Program-made: the position numbers and the translations under genes | The notes under the pieces: model-generated | Told to the model about the DNA's origin: nothing | Database searches by the model: none | Seen by the model: the letters and a program-made list of their open reading frames with translations, nothing else | From: Gymnothorax reevesii | Taxonomy: Eukaryota > Chordata > Actinopteri > Anguilliformes > Muraenidae | Direction: 5' to 3' | Length of the DNA: 64,000 bases | Assembly (NCBI GenBank): GCA_029721435.1 | Contig: CM056584.1 | Coordinates: 7,708,395 to 7,772,394 of the forward strand | In this document: piece after piece, positions 1 through 11,528 of the stretch | Layout: each line of letters begins with the position of its first letter | Position numbering within the stretch: the stretch's first letter is position 1

Positions 1-1462
1 ATCTAATGTGAGTGCTAATATCTGGTCATTTTCATACTGTACGTGTCCTCTATGATGGGAGTATGGGATCAGATGGCATTTCAGCTTAACCCTGCTTGTG
101 TAAAATAGAAATTGAGTGACGTTAATGTTTGAATGCTAATGCTAACATGCTAATGCTAGCGATCTAATGTGAGTGCTAATATCTGGTCATTTTCATACTG
201 TAAGTGTCCTCTATGATGTTAGTATGAGATCAGATGGCATTTCTCCTTCACCCTTCTTGTATTATAAGCAAATTGGGTAATGTTAATGTTTCAATGCTAA
301 TGCTAACATGCTGATGCTAACATGCTAATGCTAGCAATCAAATGTGAGTGCTAATACCTGGTCATTTTCATACTGTACATGTCTTCTATGATGGGAGTAT
401 GGGATCAGATGGCATTTCAGCTTAACCCTGCTTGTGTAAAATGGAAATTGAGTGACGTTAATGTTTGAATGCTAATGCTAACATGCTAATGCTAGCGATC
501 TTATGTGAGTGCTAATATCTGGTCATTTTTATACTATACGTGTCCTCTATGATGTTAATAGGAGATCAGATGGCATTTCAGCTTAACCCTTCTTGTGTAA
601 AATGGAAATTGAGTGATGTTAATGTTTAAATGCTAATGCTAACATGCTGATGCTAGCGCTCTAATGTGAGTGCTAATATCTGGTCATTTTCATACTGTAC
701 GTGTCCTCTATGATGGGAATATGGGATCAGATGGCATTTCAGCATAACCCTGTTTGTGTAAAATGGAAATTGAGTGGAGTTAATGTTTAAATGCTAATGC
801 TAACATGCTAATGCTAGCGATCTAATGTGAGTGCTAATATCTGGTCATTTTCATACTGTAAGTGTCCTCTATGATGGGAGTACGGGATCAGATGGCATTT
901 CAGCTTAACCCTGCTTGTGTTTAATGGAAATTGAGTGACGTTAATGTTTGAATACTAATGCTAACATGCTAATGCTAGCGATCTAATGTGAGTGCTAATA
1001 TCTGGTCATTTTCATACTATACATGTCCTCCATGATGTTAATAGGAGATCAGATGGCATTTCAGCTTTACCCTGTTTGTGTAAAATGGAAATTGAGTGAA
1101 GTTAATGTTTAAATGCTAATGCTAACATGCTAATGCTAGCGATCTAATTTGAGTGCTAATATCTGGTCATTTTCATACTATACATGTCCTCTATGATGTT
1201 AATAGGAGATCAGATGGCATTTCAGCTTAACCCTTCTTGTATTATAAAAAAATTGAGTAATGTTAATGTTTAAATGCTAAAGCTAACATGCTAATGCTAG
1301 CGATCTATTGTGAGTTCTAATATCTGGTCATTTTCATACTATACGTGTCCTCTATGATGTTAATAGGAGATCAGATGGCATTTCAGCTTAACGCTTCTTT
1401 TGTAAAATGGAAATTGAGTGACATTAATGTTTTAATATTAATGCTAACATGCTAATGCTAGC
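1..1462. repeat. Lead-in block homologous to 8.1-9.4 kb
   Basis: Nine mixed monomers precede the first 2604-bp HOR. From about 162 onward they match 8121-9421 at an offset of 7959 bp (49 monomers, 5 of them long): both have a long monomer, then an A monomer with ACCTGG/ACATGTCTTC, then a B monomer ending GATGCTAGCGCTC (659 and 8618), then the AGCATAACCCTG variant with GAGTGGAGTTAATG. The order then runs on into the HOR at 1463 and 9422 respectively. The first monomer (1-160) lacks one base at the window edge and does not fit this correspondence. Confidence 0.85.
134..160. repeat. 14-bp subrepeat at the monomer tail (first example)
   Basis: The last 28 bp of a standard monomer are two copies of a 14-bp block, ATGCTAATGCTAAC followed by ATGCTAATGCTAGC (monomer positions 134-161). 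Each block is itself made of GCTAA/GCTAG steps. The same structure recurs in every monomer; this is the first in the window. The monomer therefore contains a minisatellite within the satellite, and copy-number change of this block is the main cause of length variation in the array (2 blocks give 161 bp, 3 blocks give 175 bp). Confidence 0.93.
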
Positions 1463-4066
1463 GATCTAATGTGGGTGCTAATATCTGGTCATTTTCATAC
1501 TGTACGTGTCCTCTATGATGGGAGTATGGAATCAGATGGCATTTCAGCTTAACCCTGCGTGTGTAAAATGGAAATTGAGTGACGTTAATGTTTGAATACT
1601 AATGCTAACATGCTTATGCTAGCAATCTAATCTGAGTGCTAATATCTGGTCATTTTCATACTGTACATGTCCTCTATGATGGGAGTATGGGATCAGATGG
1701 CATTTCAGCTTAACCCTGCTTGTGTAAAATAGAAATTGAGTGACGTAAATGTTTGAATGCTAATGCTAACATGCTAATGCTAGAAATCTAATGTGAGTTC
1801 TAATATCTGGTCATTTTCATACTGTACGTGTCCTCTATGATGGGAGTACGGGATCAGATGGCATTTCAGCTTAACCCTGCTTGTGTAAAATGGAAATTGA
1901 GTGACGTTAATGTTTGAATACTAATGCTAACATGCTATTGCTTGCAATCTAATGTGAGTGCTAATATCTGGTCATTTTCATACTGTACGTGTCCTCTATG
2001 ATGGGAGTATGGGATCAGATGGCATTTCTCCTTCACCCTTCTTGTATTATGAGCAAATTGAGTAATGTTAATGTTTCAATGCTAATGCTAACATGCTGAT
2101 GCTAACATGCTAATGCTAGCGATCTAATGTGAGTGCTAATAGTTGGTCATTTTCATACTGTACGTGTCCTCTATGATGTTAATTGGAGATCAGATGGCAT
2201 TTCAGCTTAACCCTTCTTGTATAATAAAAAAATTGAGAAATGTTAATGTTTAAATGCTAATGCTGACATGCTAATGCTAGCCATCTAATGTGAGTTCTAA
2301 TATCTGGTCATTTTCATACTATACGTGTCCTCTATGATGTTAATAGGAGATCAGATGGCATTTCAGCTTAACCCTTCTTGTGTAAAATGGAAATTGTGTG
2401 ACATTTATGTTTTAATACTAATGCTAACATGCTAATGCTAGCGATCTAATGTGAGTGCTAATATCTGGTCATTTTCATACTGTACGTGTCCTCTATGATG
2501 TTAATAGGAGATCAGATGGCATTTCAGCTTAACCCTGCTTGTGTAAAATGGAAATTTAGTGACGTTAAAGTTTGAATGCTAATGCTTACATGCTAATGCT
2601 AGCGATCTAATGTGAGTGCTAATATCTGGTCATTTTCATACTGTACGTGTCCTCTATGATGTTAATAGGAGATCAGATGGCATTTCAGCTTAACCCTGCT
2701 TGTGTAAAATAGAAATTGAGTGACGTTAATGTTTGAATGCTAATGCTAGCATGCTAATGCTAGTGATCTAATGTGAGTGCTAATATCTGGTCATTTTCAT
2801 ACTGTACGTGTCCTCTATGATGTTAGGTTGAGATCAGATGGCATTTCCCCTTCACCCTTCTTGTATTATAAGCAAATTGAGTAATGTTAATGTTTCGATG
2901 CTAATGCTAACATGCTGATGCTAACATGCTAATGCTAGCAATCTAATGTGAGTGCTAATACCTGGTCATTTTCATACTGTACATGTCCTCTATGATGGGA
3001 GTATGGGATCAGATGGCATTTCAGCTTCACCCTGCTTGTGTAAAATGGAAATTGAGTGACATTAATGTTTGAATGCTAATGCTAACATGCTAATGCTAGC
3101 TATCTAATGTGAGTTCTAATATCTGGTCATTTTCATACTATACGTGTCCTCTTTGATGTTAATAGGAGATCAGATGGCATTTCAGCTTAACCCTTCTTGT
3201 TTAAAATGGAAATTGAGTGATTTTAATGTTTAAATGCTAATGCTAACATGCTAAAGCTAGCGATCTAATGTGAGTGCTAATACCTGGTCATTTTCATACT
3301 GTACGTGTCCTCTATGATGAGAATATGGGATCAGATGGCATTTCAGCTTAACCCTGTTTGTGTAAAATGGAAATTGAGTGAAGTTAATGTTTAAATGCTA
3401 ATGCTAACATGCTAATGCTAGCGATCTAAGGTGAGTGCTAATATCTGGTCATTTTCATACTGTACGTGTCCTCTATGATGTTAATAGGAGATCAGATGGC
3501 ATTTCAGCTTAACCCTTCTTCTGTAAAATGGAAATTGAGTGACATTAATGTTTTAATACTAATGCTAACATGCTAATGCTAGCGATCTAATGTGAGTGCT
3601 AATACCTGGTCATTTTCATACTGTACATGTCCTTTTTGATGGGAGTATAAGATCAGATGGCTTTTCAGCTTAACCCTGCTTGTGTAAAATGGAAATTGAG
3701 TGACGTTAATGTTTGAATGCTAATGCTAACATGCTAATGCTAGCGATCTAATGTGAGTTCTAATATCTGGTCATTTTCATACCATACGTGTCCTCTATGA
3801 TGTTAATAGGAGATCAGATGGCATTTCAGCTTAACCCTTCTTGTATAATAAAAAAATTGAGTAATGTTAATGTTTAAATGCTAAAGCTAACATGCTAATG
3901 CTAGCGATCTAATGTGAGTTCTAATATCTGGTCATTTTCATACTATACGTGTCCTCTATGATGTTAATAGGAGATCAGATGGCATTTCAGCTTAACCCTT
4001 CTTTTGTAAAATGGAAATTGAGTGACATTAATGTTTTAATACTAATGCTAACATGCTAATGCTAGC
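1463..4066. repeat. 16-monomer HOR, copy H1 (2604 bp)
   Basis: Sixteen monomers, 14 of 161 bp and 2 of 175 bp, start at 1463, 1624, 1785, 1946 (long), 2121, 2282, 2443, 2604, 2765 (long), 2940, 3101, 3262, 3423, 3584, 3745 and 3906. Private marks in order: GTGGGTGCTAAT with GTATGGAATC and CCCTGCGTGTG; CTAATCTGAG; CTAGAAATC entry; CTATTGCTTGC just before the long unit; AATAGTTGGTC; GTGTGACATT; GTTAAAGTTTG; GTTAGGTTGAG in the second long unit; CTTCACCCTGC; CTCTTTGATG; GATGAGAATATG; CCTTTTTGATGG; ACCATACGTG. The same series recurs at 11529-14132 with few base changes, so this is a true higher-order unit. Confidence 0.93.
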
Positions 4067-5770
4067 GATCTAATGTGGGTGCTAATATCTGGTCATTTTC
4101 ATACTGTACGTGTCCTCTATGATGGGAGTATGGAATCAGATGGCATTTCAGCTTAACCCTGCGTGTGTAAAATGGAAATTGAGTGACGTTAATGTTTGAA
4201 TACTAATGCTAACATGCTTATGCTAGCAATCTAATCTGAGTGCTAATATCTGGTCATTTTCATACTGTACGTGTCCTCTATGATGGGAGTATGGGATCAG
4301 ATGGCATTTCAGCTTAACCCTGCTTGTGTAAAATAGAAATTGAGTGACGTTAATGTTTGAATGCTAATGCTAACATGCTAATGCTAGAAATCTAATGTGA
4401 GTTCTAATATCTGGTCATTTTCATACTGTACGTGTCCTCTATGATGGGAGTACGGGATCAGATGGCATTTCAGCTTAACCCTGCTTGTGTAAAATGGAAA
4501 TTGAGTGACGTTAATGTTTGAATACTAATGCTAACATGCTATTGCTTGCAATCTAATGTGAGTGCTAATATCTGGTTATTTTCATACTGTACGTGTCCTC
4601 TATGATGGGAGTATGGGATCAGATGGCATTTCTCCTTCACCCTTCCTGTATTATGAGCAAATTGAGTAATGTTAATGTTTCAATGCTAATGCTAACATGC
4701 TGATGCTAACATGCTAATGCTAGCGATCTAATGTGAGTGCTAATAGTTGGTCATTTTCATACTGTACGTGTCCTCTATGATGTTAATTGGAGATCAGATG
4801 GCATTTCAGCTTAACCCTTCTTGTATAATAAAAAAATTGAGAAATGTTAATGTTTAAATGCTAATGCTAACATGCTAATGCTAGCGAACTAATGTGAGTT
4901 CTAATATCTGGTCATTTTCATACTATACGTGTCCTCTATGATGTTAATAGGAGATCAGATGGCATTTCAGCTTAACCCTTCTTGTGTAAAATGGAAATTG
5001 TGTGACATTAATGTTTTAATACTAATGCTAACATGCTAATGCTAGCGATCTAATGTGAGTGCTAATATCTGGTCATTTTCATACTGTACGTGTCCTCTAT
5101 GATGTTAATAGGAGATCAGATGGCATTTCAGCTTAACCCTGCTTGTGTAAAATGGAAATTTAGTGACGTTAAAGTTTGAATGCTAATGCTTACATGCTAA
5201 TGCTAGCGATCTAATGTGAGTGCTAATATCTGGTCATTTTCATACTGTACGTGTCATCTATGATGTTAATAGGAGATCAGATGGCATTTCAGCTTAACCC
5301 TGCTTGTGTAAAATAGAAATTGAGTGACGTTAATGTTTGAATGCTAATGCTAACATGCTAATGCTAGCGATCTAATGTGAGTGCTAATATCTGGTCATTT
5401 TCATACTGTACGTGTCCTCTATGATGTTAAAAGGAGATCAGATGGCATTTCAGCTTAACCCTGCTTGTGTAAAATAGAAATTGAGTGACATTAATGTTTT
5501 AATACTAATGCTAACATGCTAATGCTAGCGATCTAATGTGAGTGCTAATACCTGGTCATTTTCATACTGTACATGTCCTTTATTATGGGAGTATAAGATC
5601 AATTGGCTTTTCAGCTTAACCCTGCTTGTGTAAAATGGAAATTGAGTGACGTTAATGTTTGAATGCTAATGCTAACATGCTAATGCTAGCGATCTAATGT
5701 GAGTTCTAATATCTGGTCATTTTCATACCATACGTGTCCTCTATGATGTTAATAGGAGATCAGATGGCAT
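4067..5770. repeat. HOR copy H2, truncated by 658 bp
   Basis: The copy follows H1 with its first eight monomers in canonical order (starts 4067, 4228, 4389, 4550 long, 4725, 4886, 5047, 5208). The second long unit and its neighbours are then missing. A chimeric monomer at 5369-5529 leads straight to the CCTTTATTATGG unit at 5530, the equivalent of 3584 in H1. The distance from unit 8 to that unit is 322 bp instead of 980, a loss of 658 bp (three 161-bp and one 175-bp monomers). The copy ends inside the ACCATACGTG monomer starting at 5691, whose second half (TGTACAATGG, AAATTTAGTG) belongs to another class. Confidence 0.88.
5369..5529. repeat. Chimeric monomer at a deletion junction
   Basis: The first part matches the HOR unit that starts at 2604 in H1 (CCCTGCTTGTGTAAAATAG), while the tail has the class E series GACATTAATGTTTTAATAC proper to the unit at 3423. 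It also carries a private GTTAAAAGGAG. Head and tail come from units four to five positions apart in the canonical order, so it marks an in-register deletion of 658 bp by exchange between homologous monomers. Confidence 0.82.
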
Positions 5771-8455
5771 TTCTGCTTAACCCTGCTTGTGTACAATGGA
5801 AATTTAGTGACGTTAATGTTTGAATGCTAATGCTAACATGCTAATTCTAGCGATCTAATGTGAGTGCTAATATCTGGTCATTTTCATACTACACGTGTCC
5901 TCTATGATATAAATAGGAGATCAGATGGCATTTCAGCTTAACCCTTCTTGTTTAAAATGGAAATTGAGTGATGTTAATGTTTAAATGCTAATGCTAACAT
6001 GCTAATGCTAGCGCTCTAATGTGAGTGCTAATATGTGGTCATTTTCATACTGTACGTGTCCTCTATGATGGGAATATGGGATCAGATGGCATTTCAGCTA
6101 AACCCTGTTTGTGTAAAATGGAAATTGAGTGACGTTAATGTTTAAATGCTAATGCTAACATGCAAATGCTAGCGATCTAATGTGAGTGCTAATATCTGGT
6201 CATTTTCATACTGTACGTGTCCTCTACGATGTTAATAGGAGATCAGATGGCATTTCAACTTAACCCTGCTTGTGTAAAATGGAAATTTAGTGACGTTAAT
6301 GTTTGAATGCTAATGCTAACATGCTAATGCTAGCGATCTAATGTGAGTGCTAATATCTGGTCATTTTCATACTGTACGTGTCCTCTATGATGGGAGTATG
6401 GGATCAGATGGCATTTCAGCTTAACCCTGCTTGTGTACAATGGAAATTTAGTGACGTTAATGTTTGAATGCTAATGCTAACATGCTAATGCTAGCGATCT
6501 AATGTGAGTGCTAATATCTGGTCATTTTCATACTACACGTGTCCTCTATGATGTTAATAGGAGATCAGATGGCATTTCAGCTTAACCCTTCTTGTTTAAA
6601 ATGGAAATTGAGTGATGTTAATGTTTAAATGCTAATGCTAACATGCTAATTCTAGCGCTCTAATGTGAGTGCTAATATCTGGTCATTTTCATACTGTACG
6701 TGTCCTCTATGATGTTAATAAAAGATCAGATGGCATTTCAGCTAAACCCTGCTTGTGTAAAATGGAAATTTAGTGACGTTAATGTTTGAATGCTAATGCT
6801 AACATGCTAATGCTAGCGATCTAATGTGAGTGCTAATATCTGGTCATTTTCATACTATACGTGTCCTCTATGATGTTAATAGGAAATCAGATGGCATTTC
6901 AGCTTAACCCTTCTTGTATAATAAAAAAATTGAGTAATGTAAATGTTTCAATGCTAATGCTAACATGCTAATGCTAGCGATCTAATGTGATTTCAAATAT
7001 CTGGTCATTTTCATACTATACGTGTCCTCTATGATGTTAGTATGAGATCAGATGGCATTTCAGCTTAACACTTCTTGTGTAAAATGGAAATTGAGTGACA
7101 TAAATGTTTTAATGCTAATGCTTACATGCTAATGCTAGCGATCTAATGTGAGTGCTAATATCTGGTCATTTTCATCCTGTACGTGTCCTCTATGATGGGA
7201 GTATGGGATCAGATGGCATTTCAGCTTAACCCTGCTTGTGTTAAATGGAAATTGAGTGACGTTAATGTTTGAATGCTAATGCTAACATGCTAATGCTAGC
7301 GATCTAATGTGAGTGCTAATATCTGGTCATTTTCATACTGTACGTGTCCTCTATGATGTTAATAGGAGATCAGATGCCATTTCAGCTTAACCCTTCTTGT
7401 ATAATAAAAAAATTGAGTAATGTTAATGTTTAAATGCTAATGCTAACATGCTAATGCTAGAGATCTAATGTCAGTTCTAATATCTGGTCATTTCCATACT
7501 CTACCTGTCCTCTATGATGTTAATAGGAGATCAGATGGCTTTTCAGCTTAACCCTTCTTGTGTAAAATGGACTTTGAGTGACATTAATGTTTTAATACTA
7601 ATGCTAACATGCTAATGCTAGCGATCTAATGTGAGTGCAAATATCTGGTCATTTTCATACTGTACGTGTCCTCTATGATGGGAGTATGGGATCAGATGGC
7701 ATTTCAGCTTAACCCTGCTTGTGTAAAATGGAAATTGAGTGAAGTTAATGTTTGAATACTAATGCTAACATGATAATGCTAGCAATCTAATGTGAGTGCT
7801 AATATCTGGTCATTTTCTTACTGTAAGTGTCCTCCATGATGTTAGTATGAGATCAGATGGCATTTCTCCTTCACCCTTCTTGTATTATAAGCAAATTGAG
7901 TAATGTTAATGTTTCAATGCTAATGCTAACATGCTGATGCTAACATGCTAATGCTAGCAATCTAATGTGACTGCTAATTCCTGGTCATTTTCATACTGTA
8001 CATGTCTTCTATGATGGGAGTATGGGATCAGATGGCATTTCAGCTTAACCCTGCTTATGTAAAATGGAAATTGAGTGACGTTAATGTTTGAATGCTAATG
8101 CTAACATGCTAATGCTAGCGATCTAATGTGAGTGCTAATATCTGGTCATTTTCTTACTGTAAGTGTCCTCCATGATGTTAGTATGAGATCAGATGGCATT
8201 TCTCCTTCACCCTTCTTGTATTATAAGCAAATTGAGTAATGTTAATGTTTCAATGCTAATGCTAACATGCTGATGCTAACATGCTAATGCTAGCAATCTA
8301 ATGTGACTGCTAATACCTGGTCATTTTCATACTGTACATGTCTTCTATGATGGGAGTATGGGATCAGATGGCATTTCAGCTTAACCCTGCTTATGTAAAA
8401 TGGAAATTGAGTGACGTTAATGTTTGAATGCTAATGCTAACATGCTAATGCTAGC
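5530..8455. repeat. Divergent block, recurs at about 16.25-19.2 kb
   Basis: This run has marks not found in the 2604-bp HOR: CTACACGTGTCC, GCAAATGCTAGC, ATATGTGGTC, GTTAATAAAAGATC, GTGATTTCAAATATC, TTCATCCTGTACG, GAGATCTAATGTCAG with TTTCCATACTCTACC, GCAAATATCTGG, CATGATAATGC and TTCTTACTGTAAG. The same series reappears about 10.7-10.9 kb downstream. The offset is 10724 bp at 5577/16301 and 6031/16755, 10885 bp (67 monomers, 7 long) at 6711/17596 and 7460/18345, and 11046 bp at 7811/18857. The stepwise 161-bp changes of offset show single-monomer gains or losses between the copies. Confidence 0.88.
7784..8455. repeat. Tandem 336-bp dimer (long + standard monomer) x2
   Basis: A long monomer with TTCTTACTGTAAG and CTCCATGATG (7784-7958), followed by a standard monomer with GACTGCTAAT and ACATGTCTTC (7959-8119), is repeated at once as 8120-8294 and 8295-8455. 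The copies differ at very few bases, such as GCTAATTCC against GCTAATACC. The homologous place at 18830 has only one copy, so the duplication is local and younger than the 10.9-kb duplication. Confidence 0.88.
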
Positions 8456-9421
8456 GATCTAATGTGAGTGCTAATATCTGGTCATTTTTATACTATACGC
8501 GTCCTCTATGATGTTAAGAGGAGATCAGATGGCATTTCAGCTTAACCCTTCTTGTGTAAAATGGAAATTGAGTGATGTTAATGTTTAAATGCTAATGCTA
8601 ACATGCTGATGCTAGCGCTCTAATGTGAGTGCTAATATCTGGTCATTTTCATACTGTACGTGTCCTCTATGATGGGAATATGGGATCAGATGGCATTTCA
8701 GCATAACCCTGTTTGTGTAAAATGGAAATTGAGTGGAGTTAATGTTTAAATGCTAATGCTAACATGCTAATGCTAGCGATCTAATGTGAGTGCTAATATC
8801 TGGTCATTTTCATACTGTAAGTGTCCTCTATGATGGGAGTACGGGATCAGATGGCATTTCAGCTTAACCCTGCTTGTGTAAAATGGAAATTGAGTGACGT
8901 TAATGTTTGAATACTAATGCTAACATGCTAATGCTAGCGATCTAATGTGAGTGCTAATATCTGGTCATTTTCATACTATACATGTCCTCCATGATGTTAA
9001 TAGGAGATCAGATGGCATTTCAGCTTTACCCTGTTTGTGTAAAATGGAAATTGAGTGAAGTTAATGTTTAAATGCTAATGCTAACATGCTAATGCTAGCG
9101 ATCTAATGTGAGTGCTAATATCTGGTCATTTTCATACTATACATGTCCTCTATGATGTTAATAGGAGATCAGATGGCATTTCAGCTTAACCCTTCTTGTA
9201 TAATAAAAAAATTGAGTAATGTTAATGTTTAAATGCTAAAGCTAACATGCTAATGCTAGCGATCTATTGTGAGTTCTAATATCTGGTCATTTTCATACTA
9301 TACGTGTCCTCTATGATGTTAATAGGAGATCAGATGGCATTTCAGCTTAACGCTTCTTTTGTAAAATGGAAATTGAGTGAAATTAATGTTTTATTATTAA
9401 TGCTAACATGCTAATGCTAGC
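8456..9421. repeat. Six monomers leading into HOR copy H3
   Basis: Six 161-bp monomers of classes B, F, A, F, D and E match about 498-1462 at offset 7959. Their marks are TATACGCGTCC, AGCATAACCCTG, GAGTGGAGTTAATG, AGCTTTACCCTG, AAAGCTAACATGC and TTTTATTATTAATGC. The equivalent six-monomer series recurs near 32.5-33.0, 34.8-35.1, 35.7-36.5, 39.8-40.6 and 46.7-47.5 kb with different neighbours. Confidence 0.82.
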
Positions 9422-11528
9422 GATCTAATGTGGGTGCTAATATCTGGTCATTTTCATACTGTACGTGTCCTCTATGATGGGAGTATGGAATCAGATGGCA
9501 TTTCAGCTTAACCCTGCGTGTGTAAAATGGAAATTGAGTGACGTTAATGTTTGAATACTAATGCTAACATGCTTATGCTAGCAATCTAATCTGAGTGCTA
9601 ATATCTGGTCATTTTCATACTGTACGTGTCCTCTATGATGGGAGTATGGGATCAGATGGCATTTCAGCTTAACCCTGCTTGTGTAAAATAGAAATTGAGT
9701 GACGTTAATGTTTGAATGCTAATGCTAACATGCTAATGCTAGAAATCTAATGTGAGTTCTAATATCTGGTCATTTTCATACTGTACGTGTCCTCTATGAT
9801 GGGAGTACGGGATCAGATGGCATTTCAGCTTAACCCTGCTTGTGTAAAATGGAAATTGAGTGACGTTAATGTTCGAATACTAATGCTAACATGCTATTGC
9901 TTGCAATCTAATGTGAGTGCTAATATCTGGTCATTTTCATACTGTACGTGTCCTCTATGATGGGAGTATGGGATCAGATGGCATTTCTCCTTCACCCTTC
10001 TTGTATTATGAGCAAATTGAGTAATGTTAATGTTTCAATGCTAATGCTAACATGCTGATGCTAACATGCTAATGCTAGCGATCTAATGTGAGTGCTAATA
10101 GTTGGTCATTTTCATACTGTACGTGTCCTCTATGATGTTAATTGGAGATCAGATGGCATTTCAGCTTAACCCTTCTTGTAAAATAAAAAAATTGAGAAAT
10201 GTTAATGTTTAAATGCTAATGCTAACATGCTAATGCTAGCGATCTAATGTGAGTTCTAATATCTGGTCATTTTCATACTATACGTGTCCTCTATGATGTT
10301 AATAGGAGATCAGATGGCATTTCAGCTTAACCCTTCTTGTGTAAAATGGAAATTGTGTGACATTAATGTTTTAATACTAATGCTAACATGCTAATGCTAG
10401 CGATCTAATGTGAGTGCTAATATCTGGTCATTTTCATACTGTACGTGTCCTCTATGATGTTAATAGGAGATCAGATGGCATTTCAGCTTAACCCTGCTTG
10501 TGTAAAATGGAAATTTAGTGACGTTAAAGTTTGAATGCTAATGCTTACATGCTAATGCTAGCGATCTAATGTGAGTGCTAATATCTGGTCATTTTCATAC
10601 TATACGTGTCCTCTATGATGTTAATAGGAGATCAGATGGCATTTCAGCTTAACCCTTCTTGTTTAAAATGGAAATTGAGTGATTTTAATGTTTAAATGCT
10701 AATGCTAACATGCTAAAGCTAGCGATCTAATGTGAGTGCTAATACCTGGTCATTTTCATACTGTACGTGTCCTCTATGATGAGAATATGGGATCAGATGG
10801 CATTTCAGCTTAACCCTGTTTGTGTAAAATGGAAATTGAGTGAAGTTAATGTTTAAATGCTAATGCTAACATGCTAATGCTAGCGATCTAAGGTGAGTGC
10901 TAATATCTGGTCATTTTCATACTGTACGTGTCCTCTATGATGTTAATAGGAGATCAGATGGCATTTCAGCTTAACCCTTCTTCTGTAAAATGGAAATTGA
11001 GTGACATTAATGTTTTAATACTAATGCTAACATGCTAATGCTAGCGATCTAATGTGAGTGCTAATACCTGGTCATTTTCATACTGTACATGTCCTTTTTG
11101 ATGGGAGTATAAGATCAGATGGCTTTTCAGCTTAACCCTGCTTGTGTAAAATGGAAATTGAGTGACGTTTATGTTTGAATGCTAATGCTAACATGCTAAT
11201 GCTAGCGATCTAATGTGAGTTCTAATATCTGGTCATTTTCATACCATACGTGTCCTCTATGATGTTAATAGGAGATCAGATGGCATTTCAGCTTAACCCT
11301 TCTTGTATAATAAAAAAATTGAGTAATGTTAATGTTTAAATGCTAAAGCTAACATGCTAATGCTAGCGATCTAATGTGAGTTCTAATATCTGGTCATTTT
11401 CATACTATACGTGTCCTCTATGATGTTAATAGGAGATCAGATGGCATTTCAGCTTAACCCTTCTTTTGTAAAATGGAAATTGAGTGACATTAATGTTTTA
11501 ATACTAATGCTAACATGCTAATGCTAGC
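9422..11528. repeat. HOR copy H3 with 497-bp internal deletion (2107 bp)
   Basis: Thirteen monomers start at 9422, 9583, 9744, 9905 (long), 10080, 10241, 10402, 10563, 10724, 10885, 11046, 11207 and 11368. The unit at 10402 (GTTAAAGTTTG, GCTTACATGC) is followed directly by the GATTTTAATG / CTAAAGCTAGC unit, whereas H1 has three monomers between them (2604, 2765 long, 2940). The loss is 161 + 175 + 161 = 497 bp. The offset to H1 falls from 7959 bp before this point to 7462 bp after it, which agrees exactly. Confidence 0.9.

Noticed and set aside
134..161. Telomere-like or independent microsatellite in the GCTAAT tail
   Set aside because: The block is not TTAGGG-related, has only two or three units per monomer and keeps its place in every monomer. 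It is part of the satellite unit.
850..895. CENP-B box candidate at GGGAGTACGGGATC
   Set aside because: The CGGGA end fits the 3' part of the 17-bp CENP-B box, but the required TTCG is absent at the proper spacing. I found no full match on either strand in the monomer classes.
2219..2240. AATAAA polyadenylation signal in class D monomers, suggesting a retroposon 3' end
   Set aside because: The A-tract lies in the middle of a normal monomer with full flanking homology. There is no target-site duplication or element body, so it is a monomer variant.
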